Shown: positions 1-8,588, numbered from the stretch's first letter. The stretch is 64,000 nucleotides of DNA from Corynebacterium casei LMG S-19264 (GCF_000550785.1 NZ_CP004350.1:2708009-2772008), one strand, 5' to 3'. Program-made: numbers and translations. The notes: generated by a model from the letters alone, not told the origin.

Positions 1-594
1 GCTGCCGCACTGTCAGGACGTCACCTGGATGGCTTGAAGAAGGTATTTCCGCTGCGTGCGCCAGTATTGCTTGGCGGTTCTCACGGCGCGGAGACTGAGG
101 GGGAAGAAAGTGCTCTGTCTGAAGACATGAAGACTTTCCTTGACCGCGTCGGAGGTGAGCTCAACGCCATTGCCGCTGACTATGAAGGTGCATTTGTTGA
201 GGAAAAGCCTTTCCACCGTGGACTGCACGTCAAGGCTGTTTATGAACGCAACCCAAAGGAAGCAAACGCTGCCCTAGCACGCGGACTGGAAGTGGATCCC
301 GGCGATTACTTCGTCACTGAGGGCAAGAACTTGGTGGAGTTCTCCGCGACCACCGCCACCAAGGGCACCTGGTTGGAGACTCACCGCAAGACTGTCGATG
401 CCACCGCGGTAGTTTTCTTGGGCGATGACACCACCGATGAACACGGTTTCGCAGTTCTTGACCAGCCTAATGACTTGGGCGTGAAGGTCGGCGACGGCGA
501 CACCGGCGCCTACCTGCGCGTTGCCGATATCGACGAGGTTGCAACGTTCTTACAAACGCTTCTGAAGGCACGCCAGGACTTCCTTACTAACTAA
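1..594 (+). CDS. otsB: Trehalose-6-phosphate phosphatase, 3' part
   Basis: This is the C-terminal part of a HAD-type trehalose-phosphatase; the frame is open from base 1, so the gene begins upstream of the window. It removes phosphate from trehalose 6-phosphate made by OtsA, giving trehalose for osmoprotection and for trehalose mycolate synthesis. The segment ALSGRHLDGL near the edge is the usual substrate-proximal motif, and FLGDDTTDEHGF (around base 415) is the HAD motif IV carrying the Mg-binding aspartates. Catalytic motif I lies outside the window. In C. glutamicum otsB directly precedes the ipsA regulator; here a ccsB gene separates them. Identification is firm. Confidence 0.95.
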   Translation, partial: AAALSGRHLDGLKKVFPLRAPVLLGGSHGAETEGEESALSEDMKTFLDRVGGELNAIAADYEGAFVEEKPFHRGLHVKAVYERNPKEANAALARGLEVDPGDYFVTEGKNLVEFSATTATKGTWLETHRKTVDATAVVFLGDDTTDEHGFAVLDQPNDLGVKVGDGDTGAYLRVADIDEVATFLQTLLKARQDFLTN

Positions 595-728
595 GGATTC
601 ACCGCGCGTTGATTCTGGCCACTTTGCATTGGCTAACCTTTCCTTTTTGAGTACATTCAAAGTAGTCAGCAATATCTTGCAATAGAAATTGCCTGCTCTC
701 GGGGTCGGGGGGCTCGAAAAGGAAAATT

Positions 729-1844
729 ATGGGTGCCAACGCGCAGCTTTCAAGCATCTCGGATGTGTTTTATCAGGGTGCTTTCACCACATATATTCTG
801 TGTTTATTGGTGTCGCTGTACTACTACGGCCTCATCTCAGAAATCCTTCGAAAACAGAATCAAGCTAAAACCGCCACTGAGCAAGCCGTGGTTTCCGGGA
901 ACAGCACTGGCACAATTACCAAAGCCAAGAACGGCGTTAGTACGCAATCACGAAAAGCGCACCGTTCTTCCTCAATAGTTCGGTTCTTGTTGTTCTTAGG
1001 TTTGGTTCTGCACGCTGCCTCATGGACTATTCGAGGAATCGCGGTATCTCGATTTCCGCTCGGAAACCTCTATGAATACTCGGTCGCATTTGCTCTCGTC
1101 GCGATAATCATTTGCGCAATCCTGGTTGCGCGCGAGCGCCGCAATATCACCCTCGTGCCGTGGTTTCTCACCCCGACCCTGCTGTTGATGTTCTACGCTG
1201 CAGCCCGTCTTTATGCGGAAGCTGCTCCGGTCGTTCCAGCGCTGCAATCCAACCGGATTCCTATTCACATCACCACGGTCATCTTTGGCGCATCAATCGG
1301 CCTGACCTCCGGTGTCGGATCTTTGCTCTACTTGTTGCGGGTGTGGGAAGAAAAATCCAACCTCAAATTCCTGTCATTCCTAGTTCGCCCGCTTCCGTCC
1401 GCAGACAAACTAGATGCCCTTGCGTACCGGTTCGCAATCGCTGCCCTCCCCACCTTTGGTCTGGGAGTTATCTTCGGCGCCATCTGGGCTGAATCAGCAT
1501 GGGAACGGTTCTGGGGATGGGATCCAAAAGAAGCAGTGTCGTTTATGACGTGGGTTCTTTATGCCGCGTATCTACACGCCCGTGCGACTCCCAGCTGGGG
1601 TCCGGAGAAGGCCGCGTTTGTAAACCTCTTGGCATTCGCCACCATGATCTTCAACTTATTCTTCATCAACATGGTGGTCTCTGGCCTGCATTCTTACGCA
1701 GGTCTCAACAAAACCCGCCGCTTCATCAGGTCCGCGGCGGCGCGACGGTGTTGCCCGGCGCGAGCTGGGTTTCGAGGAGAAAGCGCAGGGGCTCGCCGTC
1801 GGCGTCGGTGGGATAGTCGGTGTTGGCAACGGATGCATCAATAA
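729..1844 (+). CDS. ccsB: Cytochrome c biogenesis protein CcsB/ResC, out of place, with aberrant C-terminal tail
   Basis: This multi-spanning protein of the CcsA/CcsB (ResC) family handles haem for system II cytochrome c maturation. The signature is the tryptophan-rich haem motif WAESAWERFWGWDPKE, followed by conserved histidines (YLHARATPSWG) and the usual terminus VVSGLHSYAGLN. A ribosome binding site (aaaagga) precedes ATG 729. The family terminus is reached at residue 327, but no stop follows: the frame continues 44 residues, antisense to the 3' end of ipsA. ResB and the thioredoxin-like partners normally beside it are absent, and it splits the otsB-ipsA pair. It may be a translocated or duplicated copy that lost its stop. 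Function of the copy is uncertain; family assignment is firm. Confidence 0.85.
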   Translation: MGANAQLSSISDVFYQGAFTTYILCLLVSLYYYGLISEILRKQNQAKTATEQAVVSGNSTGTITKAKNGVSTQSRKAHRSSSIVRFLLFLGLVLHAASWTIRGIAVSRFPLGNLYEYSVAFALVAIIICAILVARERRNITLVPWFLTPTLLLMFYAAARLYAEAAPVVPALQSNRIPIHITTVIFGASIGLTSGVGSLLYLLRVWEEKSNLKFLSFLVRPLPSADKLDALAYRFAIAALPTFGLGVIFGAIWAESAWERFWGWDPKEAVSFMTWVLYAAYLHARATPSWGPEKAAFVNLLAFATMIFNLFFINMVVSGLHSYAGLNKTRRFIRSAAARRCCPARAGFRGESAGARRRRRWDSRCWQRMHQ

Positions 1845-2844
1845 GCTGTGCCAGCATGCGGCCGGCCTCTGCGCCCTTGTCAAAGTTTGGCTGGATGACC
1901 GTGGTCAGACCGCGCAGGCGGGCCGATTCGATGCCATCGAAACCGGTGACTGAGAGCTCTTCGGGAATGCTGATTCCATGTTCTTCGGCGTAGTCCATAA
2001 CACCCAACGCCATGGAGTCCGTTGTACATAGCACCGCGGTGAGTTCCGGATTATTGCTCAGCAGTTCTTCGGCTGCTTCCCGCGCGGTGTCGCGGTTGTT
2101 GATGTGGCGAGTGACCACGGGAATCGCATCAGCATCAATACCGGCATCGGCGAAAGTTTTCAGCGCGCCCTGCACGCGCAGACGCTGCGTATCAAACTCG
2201 GCGGCAGCTAGATTCTCCCGGTCCACAGAACCATCAAGGCGCCCGTGGCGGAGGCGAATGGATAAGATGCCGACGTCGGTGTGTCCGGCATCGATAAGAG
2301 CTTGTGCTGCGGGGGCAATCGCCACGAAATCATCAATGCCCACGAAAGGCTGCCCGGTATCGCGCGGCTGGTCACAGACCACCACGGGCAATCCACGGTT
2401 GCCTGCCGCAGCCAGGTACGGGTCATCCCCACCGACGGAATAGACCACGAAGCCATCCACCACCGCGCGGCCAAGCAGCTCCGCCGCACCGGTGTCCTCA
2501 GCTGTGTCAGGCCCCGCGGGAATCAACGTCAAAGTGCTTTGCTCACCCGCGAGAGCCTGCGCCATACCCGCCAAGAAATCAACCGAGGCGGCGTCCTCAA
2601 AGGCGTAGGTCAAATCTTCCGTCAGCACCACGCCAATAGAACCCACACGCCGGGTGCGCAGGCTCCTAGCCATCGGATCCGGCCCGGAATAACCATGCGA
2701 TGCAGCGGCCGCCAAAATTCGATCACGCAACTCTGGCGAGAGCTGATCCGGGCGGTTATATGCATTAGAAACGGTCGTTCGGGAGACCCCTAATTCAGCT
2801 GCTAGTGAAGCAAGAGTCTTTCGAACCGGACCGCGTTTAACCAT
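1726..2844 (-). CDS. ipsA: LacI-family transcriptional regulator, IpsA-like
   Basis: The N-terminus is a LacI helix-turn-helix (TLASLAAELGVSRTTVSNAYN, residues about 10-30), followed by a periplasmic-binding-protein-like sensor domain with VGSIGVVL and the C-terminal GFDGIESARLRGLTTV segment. By position beside otsB and a zinc ABC operon it corresponds to C. glutamicum Cg2910 (IpsA), a regulator known to control inositol-derived cell-wall lipid genes such as ino1 in response to myo-inositol. That role is inferred by synteny. Its last 119 bases are overlapped on the opposite strand by the run-on of ccsB, with no terminator between the two. ATG start; the 158-base region upstream is shared with znuA, transcribed divergently. 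Confidence 0.85.
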   Translation of the reverse strand: MVKRGPVRKTLASLAAELGVSRTTVSNAYNRPDQLSPELRDRILAAAASHGYSGPDPMARSLRTRRVGSIGVVLTEDLTYAFEDAASVDFLAGMAQALAGEQSTLTLIPAGPDTAEDTGAAELLGRAVVDGFVVYSVGGDDPYLAAAGNRGLPVVVCDQPRDTGQPFVGIDDFVAIAPAAQALIDAGHTDVGILSIRLRHGRLDGSVDRENLAAAEFDTQRLRVQGALKTFADAGIDADAIPVVTRHINNRDTAREAAEELLSNNPELTAVLCTTDSMALGVMDYAEEHGISIPEELSVTGFDGIESARLRGLTTVIQPNFDKGAEAGRMLAQLIDASVANTDYPTDADGEPLRFLLETQLAPGNTVAPPRT

Positions 2845-2935
2845 GCTCTACACCTTACCGCTCCCGCACCGTTTTACTTCGCCGGGAATGGACGGCACAT
2901 GCCCGGTGTTTGAAATAGGGGTTTAACTCTTAACT

Positions 2936-2983
2936 CATTTTCAATCCATTTTCAATCCATTTTCAGTTGACAATTGTTTTCAA
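2936..2983 (+). promoter_or_regulatory. Zur-box-like operator with three upstream half-site repeats
   Basis: TGACAATTGTTTTCA (2968-2982) is a near-perfect inverted repeat resembling the actinobacterial Zur box TGAAAAT-N-ATTTTCA. Just upstream an 11-base unit CATTTTCAATC occurs three times in tandem (2936-2966), each copy carrying the ATTTTCA half-site. TTGACA at 2967-2972 can act as -35, with AATTAT/TATAGA near 2990-2998 as -10, so a bound repressor would cover the promoter. Zinc repression through Zur is inferred from the motif and the zinc transporter downstream. Confidence 0.6.
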
Positions 2984-3002
2984 TAAGGCAATTATAGAAC
3001 TT

Positions 3003-4019
3003 ATGCATTTACAGACTTCCCCTAATTCATCCCGCACCCACCGCGGCCGACGTGCCGCTTTAGCTGCGCTGAGCGTCGGCGCGCTGGCTTTTGTATCGGC
3101 ATGCTCTACCGCAACTTCTGATGAAGCATCTGACTACGGATCAGAAGGCGGCAATGACACCGACACCTTGAATATCGTTGCCTCCACGTCCATCTGGGGC
3201 GATGTCGCACAGTCCATTGCTGACTCCGCTGAAGGTGTGGATGTGGAAGTCACTTCCATCGTTGAAGGCAACAACATGGACCCACACCACTTTGAACCCA
3301 CCGCGGCAGACCTTGCGCGCGCTGGCGAAGCCGACGTCATTGTTGTCGGCGGCGGCGGATACGACGCCTGGCTCTATGACGCCATCGAGTACCAGGACAA
3401 GATCATTCACGCTCTGCCTTTGACCGCGCACAGCCATGATCACGGCGATGAAGAGGCCCAAGATCACGACCATGACCATGATCATGGCGAAGAGGGACAT
3501 TCGCATGATGTTTCTTCCATCGATGGCAATGAGCACATCTGGTATGACCCAACTGCGGTCATGGAAGTAGCGCATGAGATTGCGGAGCAGATCAATGAGG
3601 TTAATCCGGATGCGCAGGCTAGTGATGAAGAGGTAGTGAGCCTGGTATCTGACCTGGACTCACGCCTGCACGCGCTGCCAGAGGTCACCTACACACAGAC
3701 CGAGCCAATCGCGGACTACATGCTGGCACACACCGACATGACTGATGCGACGCCAGAAGGCTACCGCCACGCAACCTTAAGCCACGGTGAACCAGCAGCT
3801 GCTGACTTGGCCGCATTCATTGATGAGCTCAAGGCCGGGGATGTGGATGTGTTCATCTACAACCCACAGACCCAGACTGATATGACCAGCCGCATCCGCA
3901 CCACCGCGGAAGATGAAGGCATCCAGGTTGTAGAAATTGGTGAGACTCCCCCAGACAACCAGAATTTCTTTGAGTACTTTGAAGAAGTTGTTTCCAGCTT
4001 GGAAGCTCTCGAAGTATAA
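3003..4019 (+). CDS. znuA: Zinc ABC transporter substrate-binding lipoprotein (ZnuA-type)
   Basis: This is a cluster A-I metal-binding protein that captures zinc outside the membrane and hands it to the ZnuBC transporter. It has a lipoprotein signal peptide ending in the lipobox VSAC (Cys about residue 34), then the family start LNIVASTSIWGDV. A flexible histidine/aspartate-rich loop (HSHDHGDEEAQDHDHDHDHG) around residues 140-165 is typical of zinc, not manganese, receptors. ATG 3003 is preferred to an upstream TTG (2967) because that TTG lies within the operator/-35. The -10 is only about 5-8 bases upstream and no Shine-Dalgarno is visible, so the transcript is probably leaderless. It matches C. 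glutamicum Cg2911 by position. Confidence 0.9.
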   Translation: MHLQTSPNSSRTHRGRRAALAALSVGALAFVSACSTATSDEASDYGSEGGNDTDTLNIVASTSIWGDVAQSIADSAEGVDVEVTSIVEGNNMDPHHFEPTAADLARAGEADVIVVGGGGYDAWLYDAIEYQDKIIHALPLTAHSHDHGDEEAQDHDHDHDHGEEGHSHDVSSIDGNEHIWYDPTAVMEVAHEIAEQINEVNPDAQASDEEVVSLVSDLDSRLHALPEVTYTQTEPIADYMLAHTDMTDATPEGYRHATLSHGEPAAADLAAFIDELKAGDVDVFIYNPQTQTDMTSRIRTTAEDEGIQVVEIGETPPDNQNFFEYFEEVVSSLEALEV

Positions 4020-4047
4020 AATCTAAAAATATAAACCTGCGTTTAAG

Positions 4048-4090
4048 ATGGTTGGGCTTAGACATCACTCGATGTAGCCCAACCATCCTT
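4048..4090 (+). terminator. Intercistronic hairpin between znuA and znuC
   Basis: An 11-bp perfect stem, atggttgggct (4048-4058) with agcccaaccat (4076-4086), has a second 5-bp stem inside its loop (acatc/gatgt) and is followed by CCTTTT. It sits inside the operon, so it may be a leaky terminator or RNA-processing element giving more binding protein than transporter. Confidence 0.65.
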
Positions 4091-4100
4091 TTGGAGTTTG

Positions 4101-4802
4101 ATGTTAGTTTCTTTTTCTCAAGCCGCCGTTGACCCACTCTGGTCAGGGCTGGACTTGGAAGTGCACCCCGGCGAATTTATCGCTGTTTTAGGCCCCAATG
4201 GCGTGGGTAAATCCACGCTGCTGGGCACCATGTTGGGCACCCGTTCGCTCACCGGGGGCAAGCTGGAAATCAACGCGCGGCTGGGATACATCCCGCAGCA
4301 GCGCATGTTCCCGCAGCAGTTGCCGTTGCGTGCACGTGATCTGGTGTCGCTGTCTTTAGCGCATGGCGTTATAGCCAAACGCAGTCCATCCAAGACCAAG
4401 GTTGATGAGTTGCTCGCCGAGGTCGGTGCAGAAGGCATCGCGGATCGGCGCGTGGGCCAGCTTTCCGGCGGGCAGCAACAGTTGGTGCGTCAGGCACAGG
4501 CGTTGGCTAATGATCCGCAGGTAATTCTTGCCGATGAACCACTGTTGTCGTTGGATCCTGCACGCCAGGCGATGACCATCGACAGGCTGCAGCGCCGCCG
4601 CCATGACAAGGGCACCGCAACCATCTTTGTCACCCACGGCATCAACCCGGTGCTCGATGTGGTCTCACGGGTGCTGTATCTCGCGCCGCACGGGCACGTG
4701 CTCGGCACGGTGGATGAGGTGATGCGCACGGAAGTGTTGTCTGAGCTTTATGGCGCGAACGTCAAGGTTTTGAACGTCGATGGAAGGATTATTGTCGCCT
4801 AA
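4101..4802 (+). CDS. znuC: Zinc ABC transporter ATP-binding protein
   Basis: This ABC ATPase energises metal import with ZnuA and ZnuB. It has Walker A GPNGVGKST (about residues 30-38), Q-loop GYIPQQR, signature LSGGQQQ, Walker B VILADEPLLSLD and the switch histidine VTHG. The length of 233 residues is normal. ATG 4101 is chosen over the adjacent TTG 4098 because ggag (4093-4096) is close but usable. The stop codon overlaps the znuB start by one base (TAATG), showing translational coupling. It corresponds by order to Cg2912 of C. glutamicum. Confidence 0.9.
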   Translation: MLVSFSQAAVDPLWSGLDLEVHPGEFIAVLGPNGVGKSTLLGTMLGTRSLTGGKLEINARLGYIPQQRMFPQQLPLRARDLVSLSLAHGVIAKRSPSKTKVDELLAEVGAEGIADRRVGQLSGGQQQLVRQAQALANDPQVILADEPLLSLDPARQAMTIDRLQRRRHDKGTATIFVTHGINPVLDVVSRVLYLAPHGHVLGTVDEVMRTEVLSELYGANVKVLNVDGRIIVA

Positions 4803-5770
4803 TGGATTTTGAAACCATGTGGGAAGACACCGTCTACCTGCTCTCCGTTGACTTTGTGCAGCAAGCACTCATTGCCTGCGCGCTGCTCGGCGTGCTCTCC
4901 GGCGTGATGACCTCGCTGATTGTGCTGCGCCAGATGTCCTTCTCGGTGCACGCGACTTCTGAGCTGGCTTTGATGGGTGCGGCGGCAGCGTTGTTGTTTG
5001 GTCTCAACATTGGTTGGGGCGCTATCGCCGGCGCGATTGGTGCCGCGATTGTGCTGGCGGTGCTGGGCTTTAAAGGACAGCAAGACAGCGCCATCGGCGT
5101 GGTCATGAGCTTTGGCCTGGGCTTATCCGTTCTGTTTATTCACCTCTACCCCGGTAATTCCACCGCGGCTATGTCTTTGCTGACCGGTCAAATTGTTGGC
5201 GTTTCCAGCGCTTCTGTCTGGTTGCTGGCGCTGACCACGGTGATTGTTGTGGGCGCAGTCGTGCTGTTTTGGCGCCCGATCCTCTTTGCCTCCGCCGACC
5301 CGATCATGGCCCAAGCAGCGGGTATTCCGGTGCGCGCTATCGCCGTGCTTTTCGCGGTGTTGGTCGGTCTTGCTGCCGCGCAGTCCGTGCAGATTGTCGG
5401 CGCACTACTAGTCATGGCGCTGCTTATCACCCCGGGTGCGGCAGCGGTGCAGATTACCTCCTCCCCGCTGAAATCCGTGATGTGGTCGGTCATCTTCGCC
5501 GAAATCGCCGCGGTCGGTGGTTTGGTTCTTTCGCTGGCCCCGGGCCTGCCGGTGTCTGTTTTTGTCACCACCATTTCTTTCATCATCTATCTCATCTGCC
5601 GCGGTATCGGCAAGCTTATGAATCGCCGTGCAGTGCGCGATGATATTGCCGCTAAGCGTGACAATCAGAAGTTCACGACGGCCATCTCCCCGCAGCACAA
5701 CAATGCCGACCCGGCAGAGGTACACCACACCAGCCACCATGATGAACGTTGCGATCACGTTGATGATTAA
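4802..5770 (+). CDS. znuB: Zinc ABC transporter permease
   Basis: This is a ZnuB/TroC-type integral membrane permease with about eight to nine hydrophobic spans, forming the metal channel of the ZnuABC importer. Family features include LSGVMTSLIVLRQMSFSVHATSE near the N-terminus and VQIVGALLVMALLITPGAAA in the middle. The tail after the last span is histidine-rich (HHTSHHDERCDH, residues about 307-318), an additional potential cytoplasmic zinc site. Translation starts inside the znuC stop codon. The next gene follows after 11 bases, suggesting one transcript. Confidence 0.9.
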   Translation: MDFETMWEDTVYLLSVDFVQQALIACALLGVLSGVMTSLIVLRQMSFSVHATSELALMGAAAALLFGLNIGWGAIAGAIGAAIVLAVLGFKGQQDSAIGVVMSFGLGLSVLFIHLYPGNSTAAMSLLTGQIVGVSSASVWLLALTTVIVVGAVVLFWRPILFASADPIMAQAAGIPVRAIAVLFAVLVGLAAAQSVQIVGALLVMALLITPGAAAVQITSSPLKSVMWSVIFAEIAAVGGLVLSLAPGLPVSVFVTTISFIIYLICRGIGKLMNRRAVRDDIAAKRDNQKFTTAISPQHNNADPAEVHHTSHHDERCDHVDD

Positions 5771-5781
5771 GCTTGTTGCTT

Positions 5782-6603
5782 ATGGAACAACGCCGGATTA
5801 CCTTCCAGGACACTGAACGTCGCTACGTTCTTGTCCCACCTGAGAACCCCGAAGACACCCCGCAGGATTTACTGTTGGTCTTCCATGGTTCTTTGCAGTC
5901 CCCGAATGTGATTCGGCGTTTTACTGATTTCACCTTTGATGCCCTGGCTAGCTGCAACACGATTGTGGCCTATCCAGGTGGTATTCATAATCACTTCAAT
6001 GATGCCCGTAAGCACCTGCCGGAAAAGACGCGTGAGCTGGGCACCGATGATGTTGGATTCACCCAAGCAGTCGTGGATGAGCTGCGCAAAGAGTACAACA
6101 TTGGCCGCATCTTTGCCTGCGGGTATTCCAATGGTGGGCAGATGGTGTTGCGCTTGCTTTTTGATGCCCCCGGGTTGCTCTCCGGCGCCGCCGTCTTCGC
6201 TGCAACCTTGGCTGCCTGTGAGAATCTCGCGCCAACCAATCCAATTGAGGCCTATCAGCCGACTCCTCTGCTGATGATTCACGGCACCTTGGATGACAAG
6301 GCACCGTATGAAGGCGGTATGGCTGGTATTCACGCCAAGCGCACCCGCGGCGAAGTGCTTTCCGCACCTGCTACCGGCGAGTTCTTTGCTGAGCGCAATG
6401 ACGCCGGCGCCGCAGAAATCTCCAACCCCTACCCAGACGTGGAAGTCACCACCTGGCCGGGTGACAACCGCGTTGAGCTGTGGACCGTCCAAGACATGGG
6501 CCATGTTGTGCCCTCTGGAAAAGAACTAGACCCCCGCTTGGGAAAGAACACTGATTCTTTCACCGCAGCGGAGGTCGTAGCGGAATTCTTCGAGCTGTCT
6601 TAA
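5782..6603 (+). CDS. Polyhydroxybutyrate depolymerase/LpqC-like alpha/beta hydrolase
   Basis: This is an esterase of the PHB depolymerase (LpqC) branch of alpha/beta hydrolases. The oxyanion-side motif LLLVFHGS (about residue 33-40), nucleophile elbow GYSNGG, acidic-side segment MIHGTLDDKAP and a late histidine in MGHVVPSG supply a plausible Ser-Asp-His triad. No signal peptide is visible at ATG 5782, so it would be cytoplasmic unless a different start is used; TTG codons at 5773 and 5776 are alternatives. It follows znuB by 11 bases and is probably cotranscribed, so it may be induced under zinc limitation. The natural substrate cannot be told. Confidence 0.75.
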   Translation: MEQRRITFQDTERRYVLVPPENPEDTPQDLLLVFHGSLQSPNVIRRFTDFTFDALASCNTIVAYPGGIHNHFNDARKHLPEKTRELGTDDVGFTQAVVDELRKEYNIGRIFACGYSNGGQMVLRLLFDAPGLLSGAAVFAATLAACENLAPTNPIEAYQPTPLLMIHGTLDDKAPYEGGMAGIHAKRTRGEVLSAPATGEFFAERNDAGAAEISNPYPDVEVTTWPGDNRVELWTVQDMGHVVPSGKELDPRLGKNTDSFTAAEVVAEFFELS

Positions 6604-6660
6604 ATAACTCCTACCCCAATCACACACGATCACTGCTTTAAGCATCGCGTTTTCACATCA

Positions 6661-6927
6661 TTATATGAACCAGGCAATTAGGAGGAGAAGTATGACAACA
6701 GCCGCTCCAGCAGCAAAATAGATCGCCTGCCGTTGTCGTTGCGCCTTTAATTTTCCATCATCGGATTGCATCAGAGTCCCAGCGATCTCAGCGACCGCCA
6801 GTAATACAATAAAAGCGCCGAGCCAAGCAAGCCAAGGTATTCCCGGGCTGAATGGAATCGCAACGGCAGTAATGACAAGCGCAATCAAGACACTGTACGT
6901 ATGTTTGCCAATTGAACTCTTATTCAT
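6661..6927 (-). CDS. Small three-span membrane protein, putative immunity partner
   Basis: No family was recognised. The 88-residue protein has three hydrophobic segments: VLIALVITAVAIPF, WLAWLGAFIVLLAVAEIAG and AIYFAAGAAVVILLLLIAWF, with a short charged loop (SDDGKLKAQRQRQ) between the second and third. It starts 19 bases after the stop of the secreted precursor encoded at 6947-7495 and is presumably cotranscribed with it. Size, topology and pairing resemble immunity proteins of peptide bacteriocins; this is inference. The same arrangement, with an unrelated membrane protein, recurs at 35034-35948. Confidence 0.6.
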   Translation of the reverse strand: MNKSSIGKHTYSVLIALVITAVAIPFSPGIPWLAWLGAFIVLLAVAEIAGTLMQSDDGKLKAQRQRQAIYFAAGAAVVILLLLIAWFI

Positions 6928-6946
6928 CCTCTTGCGCCTTTCATTA

Positions 6947-7495
6947 TTAACAGGAAACCGCTGTCACCATAGCTCCACCGGCCGCTTCACACGCCGCACC
7001 AGTGGCAATTCCAGCAATTGGAGTGGCAACGCCACTCGCAGCTAGGGAAGCCGGAATACAAACCAGCCCACCCCACGTGATATTGAATGCCCATGCAACC
7101 CATTTCGGCATGCAAGCTGCTTGAACTACCATGCCCTCAGGAAGATTCTTCTCGGTCGCTGACTCCGCTGAAATGGTTTGGCTTTCTTCATCAAAACGGA
7201 ACTTGGTATCACTGTCGCCTTCGTCATCGAGCTCGATGGACGCAATGATGTTTCCATCCAAATCCGTCCACGAAGCCACATCGTTATCTATCGATACTGT
7301 ATCCCCTGGAGCTGTATTGAGCTTGAGTCCATCTTCAGTCGGAACCGCGGAACGCTCGTTCCCGGTCTCATCGACTGCTACTTGCCCCACGCTCTCACTA
7401 GTAGATTCGGCGTGTGCCGAACCAACTCCAAATAAAAAGACTGACAAGACCGTAGCCACCGCCACAACCTGTGCTCCAAAATTGATACTTCTCAT
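6947..7495 (-). CDS. Secreted precursor with acidic propeptide and Cys-containing hydrophobic C-terminus
   Basis: No known family was assigned. The 182-residue product starts at ATG 7495 behind aggggg, which is preferred to in-frame starts further upstream. A Sec signal peptide (VVAVATVLSVFLFGVGSAHA) is followed by about 95 acidic residues and then a 55-residue hydrophobic, Gly/Ala-rich terminus beginning near ACMPKWVAWAF and holding four cysteines, the last residue being Cys. This layout resembles precursors of leader-less or halocin C8-like bacteriocins, where the C-terminal part is released. No dedicated protease, modification enzyme or exporter lies nearby. Antimicrobial function is inferred only. 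Confidence 0.6.
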   Translation of the reverse strand: MRSINFGAQVVAVATVLSVFLFGVGSAHAESTSESVGQVAVDETGNERSAVPTEDGLKLNTAPGDTVSIDNDVASWTDLDGNIIASIELDDEGDSDTKFRFDEESQTISAESATEKNLPEGMVVQAACMPKWVAWAFNITWGGLVCIPASLAASGVATPIAGIATGAACEAAGGAMVTAVSC

Positions 7496-7606
7496 AGGTC
7501 CCCCTTTTAGATATCGCACAAATCCCCCCTTTGGAATATGTGCATAGCCCAAAAGTACACCTCCACTAAGGATTGTGCAATAGATCCATAAACACTCGAA
7601 CCAAAT

Positions 7607-8563
7607 CTAGCCTTCTTGCGCAGCGACGCGGCGCTGGCGGGCGAATTCGGAGAGTACTGCGCCGGCAGCAACAGAGGCGTTGAGGGAATCAACCCAGCTG
7701 GTCATTGGGATGGACATGACAACGTCACAGTTTTCCTTAACCAGACGTGAGATGCCCTTGCCCTCAGAGCCGATGACGATAACAACTGGGTCTTTGCCGC
7801 CCTTGTAGGTGTCCAGGGTGTGCTCACCGCCGGCATCCAGGCCAACAACCTGGTAGCCGTTCTTCTGGAATTCCTGCACGGTGCGGGTCATGTTGGTCTC
7901 ACGTGCCACTGGCAAACGCGCCGCGGTACCAGCAGAGGTACGCCACGCCACAGCGGTCACAGATGCAGAGCGACGCTCAGGGATAATCACGCCGTCACCA
8001 CCAAAGGCAGCAACGGAGCGGATGACCGCGCCCAAGTTGCGTGGGTCGGTGATGTTATCCAGGATGACAAACATGCCTGGTTCTGCCTTGTCAGCAGCAT
8101 TTGCAATCAGATCATGGACATCGGCGTACTTGTATGGCGGAATCTGCAGGCCAATGCCCTGATGCATGCCATTGCCGGTCATCTGGTCCATGGCGTGGCG
8201 CTGGACTTCCAAGATAGGAAGGTTGCGCGCGTTCGCAATGGCTACTGCCTCAGACAGACGCTCATCATTGCGCGTGCCCTGCACGATGTAGAGGCTGGTT
8301 GCAGGGACCTTCGCGTGTAGGCACTCAACAACCGGGTTGCGGCCAACGACCATCTCCGCGGTTTCCTTCTCATGACGTCCGGAATCGCGGCGCTGGCGAT
8401 GCAGCTTTGCCTTGTGCTTCGCGTGGTAGGTGCGGTCTTCTGCCTTAGGCGTTGGGCCTTTTCCTTCTAGGCCCTTGCGGCGCTGACCGCCGGTGCCTTT
8501 AACAGCACCCTTCTTGTTGGTTTTACGGGGACCTGCGCCGCCGCGGCCGTGGATACGTGCCAT
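7607..8563 (-). CDS. rlmB: 23S rRNA (guanosine-2'-O-)-methyltransferase RlmB, SpoU/TrmH family
   Basis: This SPOUT methyltransferase modifies 2'-O of a guanosine in 23S rRNA. The first 60 residues are a basic, Gly-rich extension ([15 protein letters not shown]) common in actinobacterial members. Then come the substrate-binding domain [13 protein letters not shown] and the SpoU core with motif 1 [16 protein letters not shown], motif 2 [12 protein letters not shown] and motif 3 [16 protein letters not shown] that form the trefoil-knot SAM site. It lies 25 bases downstream of cysS, the same neighbour as in other actinobacteria, and is probably transcribed with it. Confidence 0.92.
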   Translation of the reverse strand: MARIHGRGGAGPRKTNKKGAVKGTGGQRRKGLEGKGPTPKAEDRTYHAKHKAKLHRQRRDSGRHEKETAEMVVGRNPVVECLHAKVPATSLYIVQGTRNDERLSEAVAIANARNLPILEVQRHAMDQMTGNGMHQGIGLQIPPYKYADVHDLIANAADKAEPGMFVILDNITDPRNLGAVIRSVAAFGGDGVIIPERRSASVTAVAWRTSAGTAARLPVARETNMTRTVQEFQKNGYQVVGLDAGGEHTLDTYKGGKDPVVIVIGSEGKGISRLVKENCDVVMSIPMTSWVDSLNASVAAGAVLSEFARQRRVAAQEG

Positions 8564-8588
8564 GTATGTGTTTCTCCTTAACGGTAGT

